From positions 285,591 through 349,590 of the forward strand of contig NZ_JADHDT010000005.1 in the NCBI RefSeq assembly GCF_016820445.1: DNA of 64,000 nucleotides, in the 5' to 3' direction. The notes beneath the pieces were generated by a model that did no database searches, was not told the origin of the DNA, and saw only the letters and a list, made by a program, of their open reading frames with translations. The position numbers were made by a program, and so were the translations under genes. This DNA comes from Sphingomonas beigongshangi (GTDB lineage: Bacteria; Pseudomonadota; Alphaproteobacteria; Sphingomonadales; Sphingomonadaceae). The first letter of the stretch is position 1; each line of letters opens with the position of its first letter. Below, piece by piece: positions 26,534 to 36,828 of this stretch.

Positions 26534-26844
26534 GATGTTCGCCTCCTCCTTCGGGTCATCGTCATGACGATCCCGAGACGAAGCCGCCAGAATCCTCCTT
26601 CGAGCCGAAGCAGGGTCGTCTCCGATCCCGTGGCATTTTGACGGCGGCGGACGGCTGGCACGGCAATGGTTTGTACCGGTGTCTTTTCTCTATCGGTTAG
26701 CCGCTCCGATCCGGATGCATCTGGTCGCGGTGACACGCTTACCAGCCGGCGCTCCGACCGGGACGACCTGGAGAGGGCTTGAGCGGCATGGCAACCGTCG
26801 GCGCGTGAACCGGCTAGACGCCGTCTTGCGACGGTCGGTCCGCG

Positions 26845-27042
26845 CTATTGCATCGAGGCGTGGGTGCCAGTGACCGAAGAGGCGGCGAAACCGCGCGAGT
26901 CGCAATATTCGGACGCCTCGGTGATCAGCGCCACCAGGAGCGTTTCCTCGAGCATGACCGCGAGCGACAAGGCCTGGTCGAGATGAAGGCGGATGAGGCG
27001 ACGGGCTTCCGTATCGATCACGCGCTTACTCTCCGGCCCCAT
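26845..27042 (-). CDS. Small hypothetical protein
   Basis: 65 residues, mainly one helix-rich stretch (RRLIRLHLDQALSLAVMLEETLLVALITEASEYC). A TAGGGAGC element lies about 12 bases before the ATG. I recognise no family. An overlapping reading frame on the other strand has similar length but a less protein-like composition. Moderate confidence that this is translated. Confidence 0.4.
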   Translation of the reverse strand: MGPESKRVIDTEARRLIRLHLDQALSLAVMLEETLLVALITEASEYCDSRGFAASSVTGTHASMQ

Positions 27043-27170
27043 TATGGGTAGCTCCCTACAGCATCACGATACGATCGTATCCAATCTCGATCAATAATTT
27101 CGTTGATAATCGACCGAAACCGTACCGATGGGCGACGTACGCCGCCCGACCGGCCGGAACTTCCCCTTTG

Positions 27171-28226
<1,056 letters not shown>

Positions 28227-28426
28227 TTAGCGCGATGACGGCGAACGACCAGCCCCGTACGGGGGGTGCCTCACCCGTCCATGACCGGCCTTGCCGCGAT
28301 CCTTCAATGAAGCGCCGCCGTCGCATCGCGGCGGACGCCACCACCCCGGTGGAGCGATGGGGATCGGCTTGGCACTCGTCGGAGACTTAGGAGCGATGGC
28401 AGCGACCTGCCTTCACGGACGATGCG

Positions 28427-29047
28427 TCATGCCTCGAGTCCGTGGTGCGGCGCATCCGACGTGTCGCCATGGCAGCCTTCGCGATCGGCGGTCAGCATCG
28501 CGACCGCCAGCGCACGCGCCTTGCCGCGCGGCAGGTCTAGCGCCCGCGCCATCGGTGCCCCCAGCATCGCATCGCCAAGCGCCATGAGCACGAGGTGCAG
28601 CGTCTCCTCCTGAATCGAGCGCTTCGATGGCGGGGCGCCGACCGCCAGTTCATCGACCAGATCGTGGATCGCCGACAGGATCGGATCGAGCGCGTCGCGA
28701 TTGCCCGACAGGATCATCCAGCCCGCAAGCGCGCCGCCGCCACCCGAGTCGAACGCGTCGAAGACCAGATCGACGATATGGCCCGGGTCTGGCTCGCCGC
28801 CGCGGTTGCGCAATACGGCGTCCCGGATCGTCGCCGTGACTCCGCCGGCCATCCGCGCGATCAGCGCGCGCTGCAGCCCCGCCGCCGAGCCGAAATGGTG
28901 GAGAAGATTGGCGTGCGTCCGGCCGATCGCCGCCGCGACCGCCTTCAGGGTCAGGGCCTGCGGCCCCTCCTCGACGAGCAGGCGTCTCGCGGCCTCGAGG
29001 GCGAGGTCGCGGGATTCATCCGGGGACAGGCGTTTGCGCGTGGTCAC
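28427..29047 (-). CDS. TetR-family transcriptional regulator
   Basis: 206 residues. The N-terminal helix-turn-helix is LTLKAVAAAIGRTHANLLHHFGSAAGLQRALIARM. The ligand domain is not of a family I can name. It stands alone between obgE and a GNAT gene, so the target is not evident. The 210 bases before obgE and 240 bases after its own start contain no gene; the latter contain an inverted CCCTCACC/GGTGAGGG pair and the hairpin at 29266-29284. Confidence 0.85.
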   Translation of the reverse strand: MTTRKRLSPDESRDLALEAARRLLVEEGPQALTLKAVAAAIGRTHANLLHHFGSAAGLQRALIARMAGGVTATIRDAVLRNRGGEPDPGHIVDLVFDAFDSGGGGALAGWMILSGNRDALDPILSAIHDLVDELAVGAPPSKRSIQEETLHLVLMALGDAMLGAPMARALDLPRGKARALAVAMLTADREGCHGDTSDAPHHGLEA

Positions 29048-29265
29048 CCGTCCGCGGGTAGCGAGGCGGACGGTGATTTAGAAGAGAGGATGCCGCGGTG
29101 CTTGCCGATGTGACACCGCAGCATCCCTGATGGTCGAACGGGCGGCGGTTTCCTTTGCGCGCCGCGCAGCAGAGGCTGATCCACAGGCGTGGAAGCGCAG
29201 TGGCCCTCACCGCCGACCGGCCGGCTCCCGATGGCGGCAGGGTGGGGTGAGGGGCACACCGCCTC

Positions 29266-29284
29266 GATCCAGCCTTGCTGGATC
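29266..29284 (-). terminator. Post-stop hairpin, twin of 3324-3342
   Basis: On the minus strand GATCCAGC-AAG-GCTGGATC, a perfect 8-bp stem with a 3-base loop, 5 bases after the stop codon of the GNAT gene. It shares stem sequence and the TGCGATCC lead-in with the hairpin after the acyl-CoA synthetase stop. Confidence 0.55.
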
Positions 29285-29289
29285 GCACA

Positions 29290-29838
29290 TCAGGCGGCGA
29301 TCGGCAGCGGGCTTCGCTGCTCCTCGGCAAGGTCGAGCGCATATTCCACCGATTCGACCGCGTCCGGGCGCGCGGCGGACCGCTTCGTGATCGCGCGTCC
29401 GGTCGGCTGGAAGCCGAGCTTGCGCAGCACGCGGCCCGAGGCGGGATTGTCGATGAAATGCCATGCGCCGAGCCGCGTGATCGGGAGGCTGTGCCGCGCC
29501 ATCGCGACCACTGCACGTCCGGCTTCGGTCGCATAGCCCCGACCCCAGGCATCGGGTGCCAGCCAGTAGCCGAGTTCGGGACCCGCGTCGTAGGGCGTGA
29601 TGCCGATTCCGCCGACAAGGGCGGGGCGCTCGCCGCTATCGTGCGCGAATATCAGGAAGCGCGGCTCGTGCGGGCCGCGTGGCAGGGCCAGAAAGGCCGC
29701 GGCGTCGTCGGTACGATAGGGAAGGGGGACCCGGGTCAGCATCCGCGCGACCGCGTCATGGCCGATCGCCTGGGCCAGCGATGCCGCGTCTTCCGGCCAG
29801 CCGGGCCGCAGCGTCAATCTTTGTGTTCTGGCGAACAT
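29290..29838 (-). CDS. GNAT acetyltransferase, RimJ/RimL type
   Basis: 182 residues. The fold is recognisable by RLTLRPGWPEDAASLAQAI at the N-terminus, the acetyl-CoA motif ELGYWLAPDAWGRGYATEA (about residues 107-125), and NPASGRVLRKLGFQPTGR. This pattern is typical of the RimJ/RimL/YdaF branch, which acetylates protein N-termini or small molecules. The ATG at 29838 gives the family N-terminus; the longer upstream reading is not supported. Confidence 0.82.
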   Translation of the reverse strand: MFARTQRLTLRPGWPEDAASLAQAIGHDAVARMLTRVPLPYRTDDAAAFLALPRGPHEPRFLIFAHDSGERPALVGGIGITPYDAGPELGYWLAPDAWGRGYATEAGRAVVAMARHSLPITRLGAWHFIDNPASGRVLRKLGFQPTGRAITKRSAARPDAVESVEYALDLAEEQRSPLPIAA

Positions 29839-29911
29839 GTCTCGTCGCTCTCCTCGTGCGCGCCGCTGCCACGCGTCTGTGACGCGGGCGCGACAGGGTT
29901 GAGGGAGCACG

Positions 29912-29941
29912 AAAAAAAGGGAGCCGGGTGACCCGCCTCCC
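29912..29941 (-). terminator. Intrinsic terminator of rplU-rpmA
   Basis: On the minus strand the stem GGGAGGCGGGT / ACCCGGCTCCC (one mismatch, 1-base loop) is followed directly by seven T. It lies 72 bases after the rpmA stop, the classical arrangement. A second perfect hairpin, GCACCGCC-TG-GGCGGTGC, sits between it and the stop. Confidence 0.85.
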
Positions 29942-30012
29942 TTGTCTGGTTGGCACCGCCTGGGCGGTGCGACCGGGTCACCCTGGTGGGCAACCCGGTT
30001 GGTCGCCCGATG

Positions 30013-30282
30013 TTATTCAGCCGCCTCGGCCATAATCTCGACCGAGCAGAATTTGCGGCCGAGCTTGCCCTCGTGGAACGCCACGCGGCCATCGACGAGC
30101 GCGAAGAGCGTGTGGTCCTTGCCCATGCCGACATTGCGGCCCGGGTAGAACTTCGTGCCACGCTGACGCACGAGGATGTTGCCCGCGATCGCTTCCTGAC
30201 CGCCGAACTTCTTCACGCCAAGGCGACGGCCGGCCGAATCACGACCGTTGCGCGACGAACCGCCTGCTTTCTTATGTGCCAT
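30013..30282 (-). CDS. rpmA: 50S ribosomal protein L27
   Basis: 89 residues with the invariant start [20 protein letters not shown] and [22 protein letters not shown]. The N-terminal tail reaches the peptidyl transferase centre. It follows rplU by 32 bases and ends at a strong terminator, forming a two-gene operon. Confidence 0.98.
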   Translation of the reverse strand: MAHKKAGGSSRNGRDSAGRRLGVKKFGGQEAIAGNILVRQRGTKFYPGRNVGMGKDHTLFALVDGRVAFHEGKLGRKFCSVEIMAEAAE

Positions 30283-30314
30283 GCTGCTCTACTCCTGTGT
30301 TCGCGCGTCGGGGA

Positions 30315-30611
30315 TCAGCCGACCGACACGATCTTGAGGATCGTGTGGTTCTGGCGATGGCCGTTGCGGCGGCGATAATTGTGACGGCGGCGCTTCTTGA
30401 AGACGATGACCTTCTCGCCCTTCGCCTGCGCGACGATCTCGGCGGCGACGGTCAGGCCCTCGACGCTCTTCAGCTCGGAGCCCTCGCCCGCGAGCAGGAC
30501 GTCACCCAGCGTGATCGACGCGCCGGCTTCGCCGTCCAGCTTCTCGACGACGATCTTGTCTCCGGCGGCGACGCGATACTGCTTGCCGCCCGTGCGCACG
30601 ACTGCGAACAT
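30315..30611 (-). CDS. rplU: 50S ribosomal protein L21
   Basis: 98 residues starting [18 protein letters not shown], with the conserved [24 protein letters not shown] near the C-terminus in family form. The ATG at 30611 is standard; an ATG four codons earlier is not needed. A near-consensus promoter lies 66-94 bases upstream, giving a leader of about 60 bases. Confidence 0.98.
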   Translation of the reverse strand: MFAVVRTGGKQYRVAAGDKIVVEKLDGEAGASITLGDVLLAGEGSELKSVEGLTVAAEIVAQAKGEKVIVFKKRRRHNYRRRNGHRQNHTILKIVSVG

Positions 30612-30676
30612 GGCTCTTATCACTTCCCAAGAAATATGTGCCCGCGCAGAGCATAGCCCGGCGGGATGAAGCGCGG

Positions 30677-30705
30677 CAGCTAGGCAAGAACGGCGCGGCT
30701 GTCAA
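30677..30705 (-). promoter_or_regulatory. Predicted sigma70 promoter of rplU-rpmA
   Basis: On the minus strand TTGACA (30700-30705), 17-base spacer, TAGCTG (30677-30682). The -35 is a perfect consensus, as expected for a ribosomal protein operon. Confidence 0.75.
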
Positions 30706-30740
30706 CCGCCAACCGCTATTTTGGCGCCGCGGCGGCGGCC

Positions 30741-31121
30741 TTAGTGACGATGCTCGCGACGCAGCGCGTAGCGACCGTCGGCATAGTCGGTGAACAGGCC
30801 CGAGATGGCGGGATGGTCGACCGGCTCGTCGCTTTCGTCGGGTACCAGATTCTGCTGGCTGACATAGGCGACGTAGCTCGATTCGATATTCTCGGCGAGC
30901 AGGTGGTAGAAGGGCTGGTCCTTGCGCGGCCGCACGCTTTCGGGGATCGCCTCATACCATTCCTCGGTATTGGCGAAGACCGGATCGACGTCGAAGATCA
31001 CGCCGCGGAAGTCGAACAGGCGATGGCGCACGACGTCGCCGATGGAAAAGCGCGCGTGCGCGATCGGCGGCGCGACGATGTCCTGGGCGGTGGCGGAATT
31101 GACGATGTCGTGACGCGGCAT
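30741..31121 (-). CDS. hspQ: HspQ-type DNA-binding / Lon-modulating protein
   Basis: 126 residues matching HspQ (YccV): ARFSIGDVVRHRLFDFRGVIFDVDP, then EEWYEAIP, KDQPFYHLLAE and AYVSQQNL. In enterobacteria HspQ binds hemimethylated DNA and enhances Lon proteolysis. This version has an N-terminal extension of about 20 residues. It is a single gene next to tRNA-Ser. Confidence 0.85.
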   Translation of the reverse strand: MPRHDIVNSATAQDIVAPPIAHARFSIGDVVRHRLFDFRGVIFDVDPVFANTEEWYEAIPESVRPRKDQPFYHLLAENIESSYVAYVSQQNLVPDESDEPVDHPAISGLFTDYADGRYALRREHRH

Positions 31122-31252
31122 AACGGCAATTTAATGCTGTTTGCGCGTCGCACAAGCGCACGTGAGTGCTTGCATGCCCGGAACGAAGCGGTTAGAGGCG
31201 CGCCCTCGACCGGCCCCGCAGGCGTTTTCGCACGTCAACGGATCGTCCTCGC

Positions 31253-31342
<90 letters not shown>

Positions 31343-31939
31343 CACAGTCCTCTGTATCCGTAGTCATCTGGGGAGCGCGCCCGATAGTGCCCGCGTTCCC
31401 GCGAGTTTCGCGTAGCGCCGCGCGTGAATTGCGTAGCAGAGAAACCTGGTGGATGAGGTTTCTACAGGCCAATCGGGAGATATTCTCCGGTCCATGAGGG
31501 CGCAGTACCGAACTGCGATCTGCCCATCATTCGCGACGCTTCATGCTCAAAATACAGAATTAAACAGGGTTGGGGTAAGCTCTGGAGCATGGCGCTGATG
31601 CGGCAAGCCCGCTGCCCGCCCTCGTGCGACGGGCCATTGCATCGTCAAATGGCCAATTTACACCAGGGATAGAAAAGTTCCGCAGCAGCGTGGAAAAGAG
31701 CGTATGCAGGGTTGAAGGACTGCTTCACGGGCATACATTGCGGTTGTCAACAACAAAAGTGCGGTATGCCTATGGCGTGACGGGAAGTCGAACCAGCTTC
31801 AGGTTCAACTCAAAATAATGGCAGTGTCCCGCCAAAGCGCGGAGTCCATGCCATAATCCCGTCACCTTGCCGTGGCTCACATTTTCGCTTTCGAAACCAG
31901 AGCATAGCAAAGGTGACTCCTCATTTGGGGGTCATCGTC
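31343..31939. other. Non-coding boundary between tRNA-Ser and the phage-like region
   Basis: Nearly 600 bases without a gene I can support. Base composition falls relative to the chromosome to the left. By eye I find no second copy of the tRNA 3' end elsewhere in the window, so an att site is not demonstrated. Confidence 0.5.
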
Positions 31940-33361
31940 ATGATGAACAATCCACAGTTCGTGGAGGCGGGGAAGCTCGACCTCCTTTCCGGTCTATCGT
32001 CCGAAATCCGCTTTGTCACTCCTTCGTCGTTGGCTGCATTTGGTCGGCGTGCACGCACGCATTCTAAAGATCAGATTACGCAGATAGCAAAGAGCATCGA
32101 AACATTTGGCTTTTCGGTTCCCCTGCTTGTCGATGAGCAAAATAAGATCATAGCCGGTAATGCCCGGCTCGAAGCGGCCATTCAGCTCGGTCTTGCTGAG
32201 GTGCCTGTCATCACCATCTCGCATCTGACAACTGAGAAGAAGCGCGCCTTCGTGCTGGCTGAGAACAAGCTTGCGACCGCTGGCGGCTGGGACCGCGCGG
32301 TGCTGAGCCTTGAGTTCAAGGAGCTTCTTGAGATCGCCCCGGATTTCGATCTCGACGTCACCGGCTTTGTGGATCCTGAGATCGACGCCCTGGTGTTGTG
32401 CCAGGAAGAGCCGGAACGCTCGCCAAAAATCGTACCGCCTACGACTGCAACCAGCCAGATCGGTGACCTGTGGCTGCTTGACCGCCATCGGCTCCTGTGT
32501 GGCGACTCCACCGATAAGGCATCAGTGGCCCGGTTACTGGACGGTCAGGAAGCCAGAATCACGTTTAGCGATCTTCCCTATAATGTAGGCATTGCAGGCA
32601 ACGTCACATCGTCGAAAGACAGTCGCGAGTTCGTCATGGCATCCGGCGAGATGTCGGACGACGAGTTCACCGATTTCCTGAACAAGGTATTTGCCCGCGC
32701 ATGCGAGAGCCTGATGCCCGGCGGCCTTGCCTATATGTGCATGGATTTCCGTCACATGCGGCACATGCTGGACGCGGCAGACAAGAACCCGCTGAAGCTT
32801 TTGAACCTCATCGTATGGGACAAGGGGCTCGGCGGCATGGGAAGCTTTTACCGATCCCGGCACGAGCTCATCTTCCTGTTCGCGCACGAGGGGGCGACGC
32901 ACCTCAATCGCGTTCAGCTCGGTAAGCATGGCCGCGACCGCAGCAACGTCTGGACCTATCGCGGCATGCATGGCTCGGGTCACGAACAAAAGCGCGCACG
33001 CGAACTCCATCCGACCGTCAAGCCGCTGGCGTTGGTCAAGGATGCCATTCTCGATTCGACCAAGCGCGGGGATCTTGTGCTCGATCTCTTCTCCGGAAGC
33101 GGCACTACGATACTTGCTGCGGATGATACTGGACGCAGGGGCGCGGCAATGGAGCTCGACCCGATTTACACCGACACGACCATATTGCGGTGGCAGGAGC
33201 ACAGCGGGAAAGAAGCGGTTCTGGCATCGAGCGGACGGACCTTCCGCGAGGTGCGAGCCGAGCGTGCTGCCCGCGTGGCGTGTAATGCTACTGCGCGACA
33301 GACAAGCGACTTGACCCAGGCGGCGCCTCCGGCCCGCGTTCGCACGCGCCGCGCGGCTTGA
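31940..33361 (+). CDS. ParB-domain / DNA methyltransferase fusion
   Basis: About 473 residues. An N-terminal ParB-like nuclease/CTPase-type domain (about 25-110; IAKSIETFGFSVPLLVDEQNKIIAGNARLEAA in family form) is fused to an N4/N6-type DNA methyltransferase. The catalytic motif IV reads SDLPYNVG, with Leu where DPPY has its first Pro, and motif I is LDLFSGSGTTILAAD near the C-terminus, a beta-class order. Target specificity is unknown. Such fusions usually precede a terminase in prophages, exactly as here. ATG 31940/31943 are the likely starts. Confidence 0.85.
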   Translation: MMNNPQFVEAGKLDLLSGLSSEIRFVTPSSLAAFGRRARTHSKDQITQIAKSIETFGFSVPLLVDEQNKIIAGNARLEAAIQLGLAEVPVITISHLTTEKKRAFVLAENKLATAGGWDRAVLSLEFKELLEIAPDFDLDVTGFVDPEIDALVLCQEEPERSPKIVPPTTATSQIGDLWLLDRHRLLCGDSTDKASVARLLDGQEARITFSDLPYNVGIAGNVTSSKDSREFVMASGEMSDDEFTDFLNKVFARACESLMPGGLAYMCMDFRHMRHMLDAADKNPLKLLNLIVWDKGLGGMGSFYRSRHELIFLFAHEGATHLNRVQLGKHGRDRSNVWTYRGMHGSGHEQKRARELHPTVKPLALVKDAILDSTKRGDLVLDLFSGSGTTILAADDTGRRGAAMELDPIYTDTTILRWQEHSGKEAVLASSGRTFREVRAERAARVACNATARQTSDLTQAAPPARVRTRRAA

Positions 33362-33371
33362 GGAGGATGCT

Positions 33372-33794
33372 ATGTCTGAACATCAGGCCACCAGTGGCTC
33401 TCCGCGCTCGACCGAACCTGCCGACGGCTATGTCGTCACGCGCGGCAAGCCGCCGCGCGAGCATCAGTTCAAGCCCGGCAAATCGGGCAATCCGTCCGGC
33501 AGACCGAAAGGGTCGCTGAACTTCAAGACGCTCCTCCAGCGCGAGCTCGACCGGCAGATCACTGGGACCAGCAATGGTCGCGCGGTCCGGATGACCAAGC
33601 GCGAAGCGATGGCCGTCCGGCTCGTCGGCGAGGCGATGCGCGGGAACCTGAAAGCCATCGATGCCGTGCTGCAATACGCCGGGGAAACCGCGGCGAGTAC
33701 ACAGGCGCTGCCCCCCATGGACACCGATCCGGCCCGGGACGCCGCCATCTTGGCGGCATACCTCGCCCGGTTTCCGTCAGGGGGGACAGCATGA
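33372..33794 (+). CDS. DUF5681 protein, phage-associated
   Basis: 140 residues. The N-terminal HQFKPGKSGNPSGRPKGSLN is the DUF5681 signature. The protein lies between the methyltransferase and terminase genes, and its stop overlaps the terminase start by four bases. Its size, basic motif and place fit a small-terminase-like DNA-binding role, but this is inference. Confidence 0.8.
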   Translation: MSEHQATSGSPRSTEPADGYVVTRGKPPREHQFKPGKSGNPSGRPKGSLNFKTLLQRELDRQITGTSNGRAVRMTKREAMAVRLVGEAMRGNLKAIDAVLQYAGETAASTQALPPMDTDPARDAAILAAYLARFPSGGTA

Positions 33795-35299
33795 CTCCGC
33801 CCGCCGACATCTCTTCAGCGCTAAGCGAGCTTTGTCGGCGGGATTTTCAGGTGTTCGTCGAGCGGGTGTTCGCGACGCTTGATCCTGCTGCCGAGCTGGA
33901 GCGTGCTCCCTATCTCGAGATCCTTAGCGACTACCTCGCTCGTACCGAGCGAGGCGAGGTCCGTCGTCTGTTGATCACGATCCCGCCTCGACACCTCAAG
34001 TCGATCGCGACCTCCGTGGCATTACCTGCATGGATGCTAGGGCGTGATCCAACCCGGCGCATCCTCACGGTCAGCTATTCGAACGATCTCACCAAGGAGC
34101 ACTCCCGTAATTTCCAACGCGTCGTCAGCTCTGGCTGGTATGCCCATACCTTCCCGGAGACGGCGAGGAGCCTTGCGCGCAATACGATCTCGGAAGTCCG
34201 CACGAGGCAAAACGGATTTCGTCGCGGCGCCTCGTTCGGCGGGTCGCTGACGGGTTTCGGTGCTGATGTCATTATCATCGACGACCTGATGAAGGCCGGA
34301 GATGCACGTTCCCCGGTGCAACGGGACAACGTACGCCACTTCTACGGCAACAGCCTGGTCAGCCGTCTTAACGACAAATCGCAAGGCATCATTATCGCCG
34401 TGCAACAGCGACTGCACGAAGACGACCTCGCCGCGCATCTCCAGACCATGGGCTACGCCCACCTCAACCTTCCCGCGATCGCCGAAGAGCGGCAGCAGTT
34501 CGTGCTTACGACGGGTCGCGTCCATGTGCGCGAACCTGGTGACCTTCTGAAACCTCGCACCGAGCCGCGTCCGATCCTGGACGAGTTCAGGCAGGCGATG
34601 GGGGGCTCCGACTTCGAAGCGCAATATCAGCAGAACCCGACACCACCCGACAGCGCGCTTATCGAATGGTCGCGGATCCAAACCTATAGCGAGGCACCCG
34701 CGCGTGAACGCCTCCAGTACGTCGTCCAGAGCTGGGATACCGCATTCACAGATGGTCCGAAGGCCGATTTTTCAGTGGGCACAACCTGGGGCTTTCACGA
34801 CGGGGCTTGGCTGCTGCTCGATCTCCAGCGCGTCCGCTTGTCGTATCCGGACTTGCTGGCGCGCGTACGGCGCCAGCGGATGAAATGGCAGGCCGACACC
34901 ATCATCATCGAAAAGGCAGCGACAGGACACGCACTGCTTGAAGACCTTTCCCGCGATCACCGCTGTCTCAGCGAGCCTGAACACCACGCGCCGCAGTGCA
35001 ATCGCTACGCCTCTCAACCAGTAATGAGCAAGGAGGAGCGGCTGGTTGTCGGCGTGGAGCGCCTTTACTCGGGCCTTGCCAAGTTCCCCCAGAAGGCACG
35101 CTGGCTTGCAGAGCTTAAACGGGAGATGATGGGCTTCCCGAACCTTGTCCATGACGATCAAGTCGACAGCGTGTCCCAATTCCTTCTTTGGGTTAAACAG
35201 CGACAGGGCCGGGTAGCCAGCGGGGGAGGGGCATCGGTACAATCGCGCCCTGACGGCCGGCGGGATCCACCGCGACCGGCCGGACGCGCCCGTGGGTGA
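33791..35299 (+). CDS. Phage terminase large subunit
   Basis: 502 residues. The ATPase has a Walker A-like LLITIPPRHLKSIATSVAL (about residues 57-75) and Walker B VIIIDDLMKAGDA (about 158-170). The nuclease half shows SWDTAF (about 317), a Mg-binding Asp in the RNase H-like fold, and late acidic residues around HDDQVDSVSQFLLW. This is the motor that packages phage DNA. No portal, protease or capsid gene follows, so the element is defective or a satellite. The C-terminal 30 residues are low complexity (RPDGRRDPPRPAG). Confidence 0.88.
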   Translation: MTPPADISSALSELCRRDFQVFVERVFATLDPAAELERAPYLEILSDYLARTERGEVRRLLITIPPRHLKSIATSVALPAWMLGRDPTRRILTVSYSNDLTKEHSRNFQRVVSSGWYAHTFPETARSLARNTISEVRTRQNGFRRGASFGGSLTGFGADVIIIDDLMKAGDARSPVQRDNVRHFYGNSLVSRLNDKSQGIIIAVQQRLHEDDLAAHLQTMGYAHLNLPAIAEERQQFVLTTGRVHVREPGDLLKPRTEPRPILDEFRQAMGGSDFEAQYQQNPTPPDSALIEWSRIQTYSEAPARERLQYVVQSWDTAFTDGPKADFSVGTTWGFHDGAWLLLDLQRVRLSYPDLLARVRRQRMKWQADTIIIEKAATGHALLEDLSRDHRCLSEPEHHAPQCNRYASQPVMSKEERLVVGVERLYSGLAKFPQKARWLAELKREMMGFPNLVHDDQVDSVSQFLLWVKQRQGRVASGGGASVQSRPDGRRDPPRPAGRARG

Positions 35300-35384
35300 T
35301 CGCGTCCGCCGGTCCTCTTTCATCGCATGGATGGGCGCCCTGATGGCTTGCGGGCGGACCCGAAGCCGGCGCGCTGTTGCCCGC

Positions 35385-35732
35385 TTACAGCGCGCTCGCG
35401 CAATAGCGGCATTTGGTCGCCAGCTTGCGTACTGGCTCGGCACAGGAGGGGCAGCGCACATAGTCGCCGTGCTGACCGCGGCGAACCGCGGCTTCTTTTC
35501 CGCCTGCCATCGTCAATGAGACGATAAATCCAACCAATGGGCTCGCAAACGCCGCCCAGGCCATGCTCTCGCTGTTGCCACCGGTGCCAACTGACACCAG
35601 TATGATCAATGGCAACACAGGAACGGTAGAAAGCGCAAACAGCGCCAGGCCAGACCGATTTCGCTTGGATGCGATGACGGCATTTAGGGCTGCCCAGGCG
35701 ATGATGACGATGAGGCCAATCAGCGGTTCCAT
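35385..35732 (-). CDS. Small membrane protein with C-terminal zinc ribbon
   Basis: 115 residues: three hydrophobic helices (LIGLIVIIAWAALNAVIA, LALFALSTVPVLPLIILVSV, AAFASPLVGFIVSLTM) and then a CxxC-x10-CxxC zinc ribbon (CPSCAEPVRKLATKCRYC). GGAAGGAT precedes the ATG at 35732. No specific function can be assigned. Confidence 0.65.
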   Translation of the reverse strand: MEPLIGLIVIIAWAALNAVIASKRNRSGLALFALSTVPVLPLIILVSVGTGGNSESMAWAAFASPLVGFIVSLTMAGGKEAAVRRGQHGDYVRCPSCAEPVRKLATKCRYCASAL

Positions 35733-35837
35733 AGAACATCCTTCCGCGTGGGCGTGGTGGCACGATGCAGGGCTGGCTCCACTAGGCAGTTGGCCTCGAT
35801 TGCGGGCGCGATGGCGCGGCAAGGATAGCAGCGCATC

Positions 35838-36215
35838 TTATTGCGCACTTGCAGACGTGGCACGCTGGCCCGTGCGGTCGCACTTCATCACTGCCTTGTA
35901 GAGCATCATCCTTGTGCCGATGTTGCTGTCGGCGCGTTCTGTTGCGAGGCTGGCGAAATGGATGCTGTCGGGGCATCCAAGCCTTTGCGCGAGCTTGCGG
36001 CGAACATCGTCTTCGTCGCGCGCCTTGACGACGCCGGTCATCGCGACGCCTTGCTCGTTGCCGATCATGGTTGGCACCGGAAACCCCCACGGGGATGTCG
36101 CACAACCGGCCGCACTCAGTAGCAACGCGACCGCGCCAGGCCGCCCGGCATGCTTCCACGTCGGCGCCTTACGGGCACGTATGTCAGTGACATGTTTATA
36201 GCTCAAAACGCTCAT
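35838..36215 (-). CDS. Putative small lipoprotein
   Basis: 125 residues. A basic N-terminus and hydrophobic stretch end in the lipobox LSAAGC (about residue 40). The mature domain includes RKLAQRLGCPDSIHFASL and two further Cys, suggesting a disulfide. GAGGGGGAA lies just upstream of the ATG at 36215. It diverges from an XRE regulator across a region with repeated operator-like motifs. The leader before the hydrophobic part is unusually long (about 27 residues). Confidence 0.55.
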   Translation of the reverse strand: MSVLSYKHVTDIRARKAPTWKHAGRPGAVALLLSAAGCATSPWGFPVPTMIGNEQGVAMTGVVKARDEDDVRRKLAQRLGCPDSIHFASLATERADSNIGTRMMLYKAVMKCDRTGQRATSASAQ

Positions 36216-36305
36216 TATTCCCCCTCGCTCTACGACGGAATGTCGACAATCAGTGACACGCGTCATGCTCGACGCACGGGACAAAGCAACTGGAATGTCA
36301 CTGAT
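36184..36305. promoter_or_regulatory. Three TCAGTGACA repeats between lipoprotein and XRE genes
   Basis: TCAGTGACA occurs at 36184-36192 and 36250-36258, and in reverse complement at 36296-36304; the last two extend to a 10-bp inverted repeat ATCAGTGACA/TGTCACTGAT. TGTCGACA also appears at 36241-36248. These lie across the divergent control region and are good candidates for the binding sites of the adjacent XRE protein. Confidence 0.45.
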
Positions 36306-36347
36306 CGTCTGTAGATTAATCGTCGACAGCGGCGTCTTTCCAGGCCC

Positions 36348-36551
36348 GTGGATGTCCGACAGCGCCTTGCCACAAACCTTCGTCGTTTGCGGAACCACCA
36401 CGGGTGGAGCCAGGAGGATTATTCCGATCGCGCCGGCATCCATCGCACCTATGTAAGCGACCTTGAGCGTGCTGCTCGCAACCCGACGATATCGCTGGTC
36501 GAGAAGCTTGCGGTACCTTTCGGCGTGACGGCGAGCGACCTCATCGCCTGA
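36348..36551 (+). CDS. XRE-family helix-turn-helix regulator
   Basis: 67 residues making almost only a Cro/C1 HTH: LATNLRRLRNHHGWSQEDYSDRAGIHRTYVSDLERAARNPTISLVEKLAVPFGVTASDL in family form. It begins with GTG at 36348. Single-domain regulators of this size often control restriction-modification or phage immunity genes; here it diverges from the lipoprotein gene and sits near the recombinase block. Confidence 0.8.
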   Translation: MDVRQRLATNLRRLRNHHGWSQEDYSDRAGIHRTYVSDLERAARNPTISLVEKLAVPFGVTASDLIA

Positions 36552-36626
36552 TTGCGGGAGCGGCGGAAAGCTGCGTCTCGACTTCAGGCCCTCTCCGCGG
36601 CTTTGGTCGCGGGCAGGAGGCAGACA

Positions 36627-36803
36627 ATGACTGCAGATGAGATGATCAGGGTGCAGATGACGGCCGCGGGCATGCTGATGGAGGATCTGTCCGCAAAGGT
36701 GGTGCTTGACCCCTTGCATCCCGCTCGCCCGCGGGAACTGCGCGAGCTCGCCGGGGACCTCTCCACCATCGCCGACGTCGTTGACCGTATCCGTCGGGCC
36801 TAG
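36627..36803 (+). CDS. Small hypothetical protein after the XRE gene
   Basis: 58 residues from ATG 36627, which has AGGAGG seven bases upstream; a longer reading to a TTG at 36552 is possible but less likely. The sequence (MTADEMIRVQMTAAGMLMEDLSAKV) is helix-rich and acidic. No family recognised. It ends 25 bases before the stop of the convergent recombinase. Confidence 0.5.
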   Translation: MTADEMIRVQMTAAGMLMEDLSAKVVLDPLHPARPRELRELAGDLSTIADVVDRIRRA

Positions 36804-36828
36804 CCTTTCCGCCCGCCTAGACTGAGGG

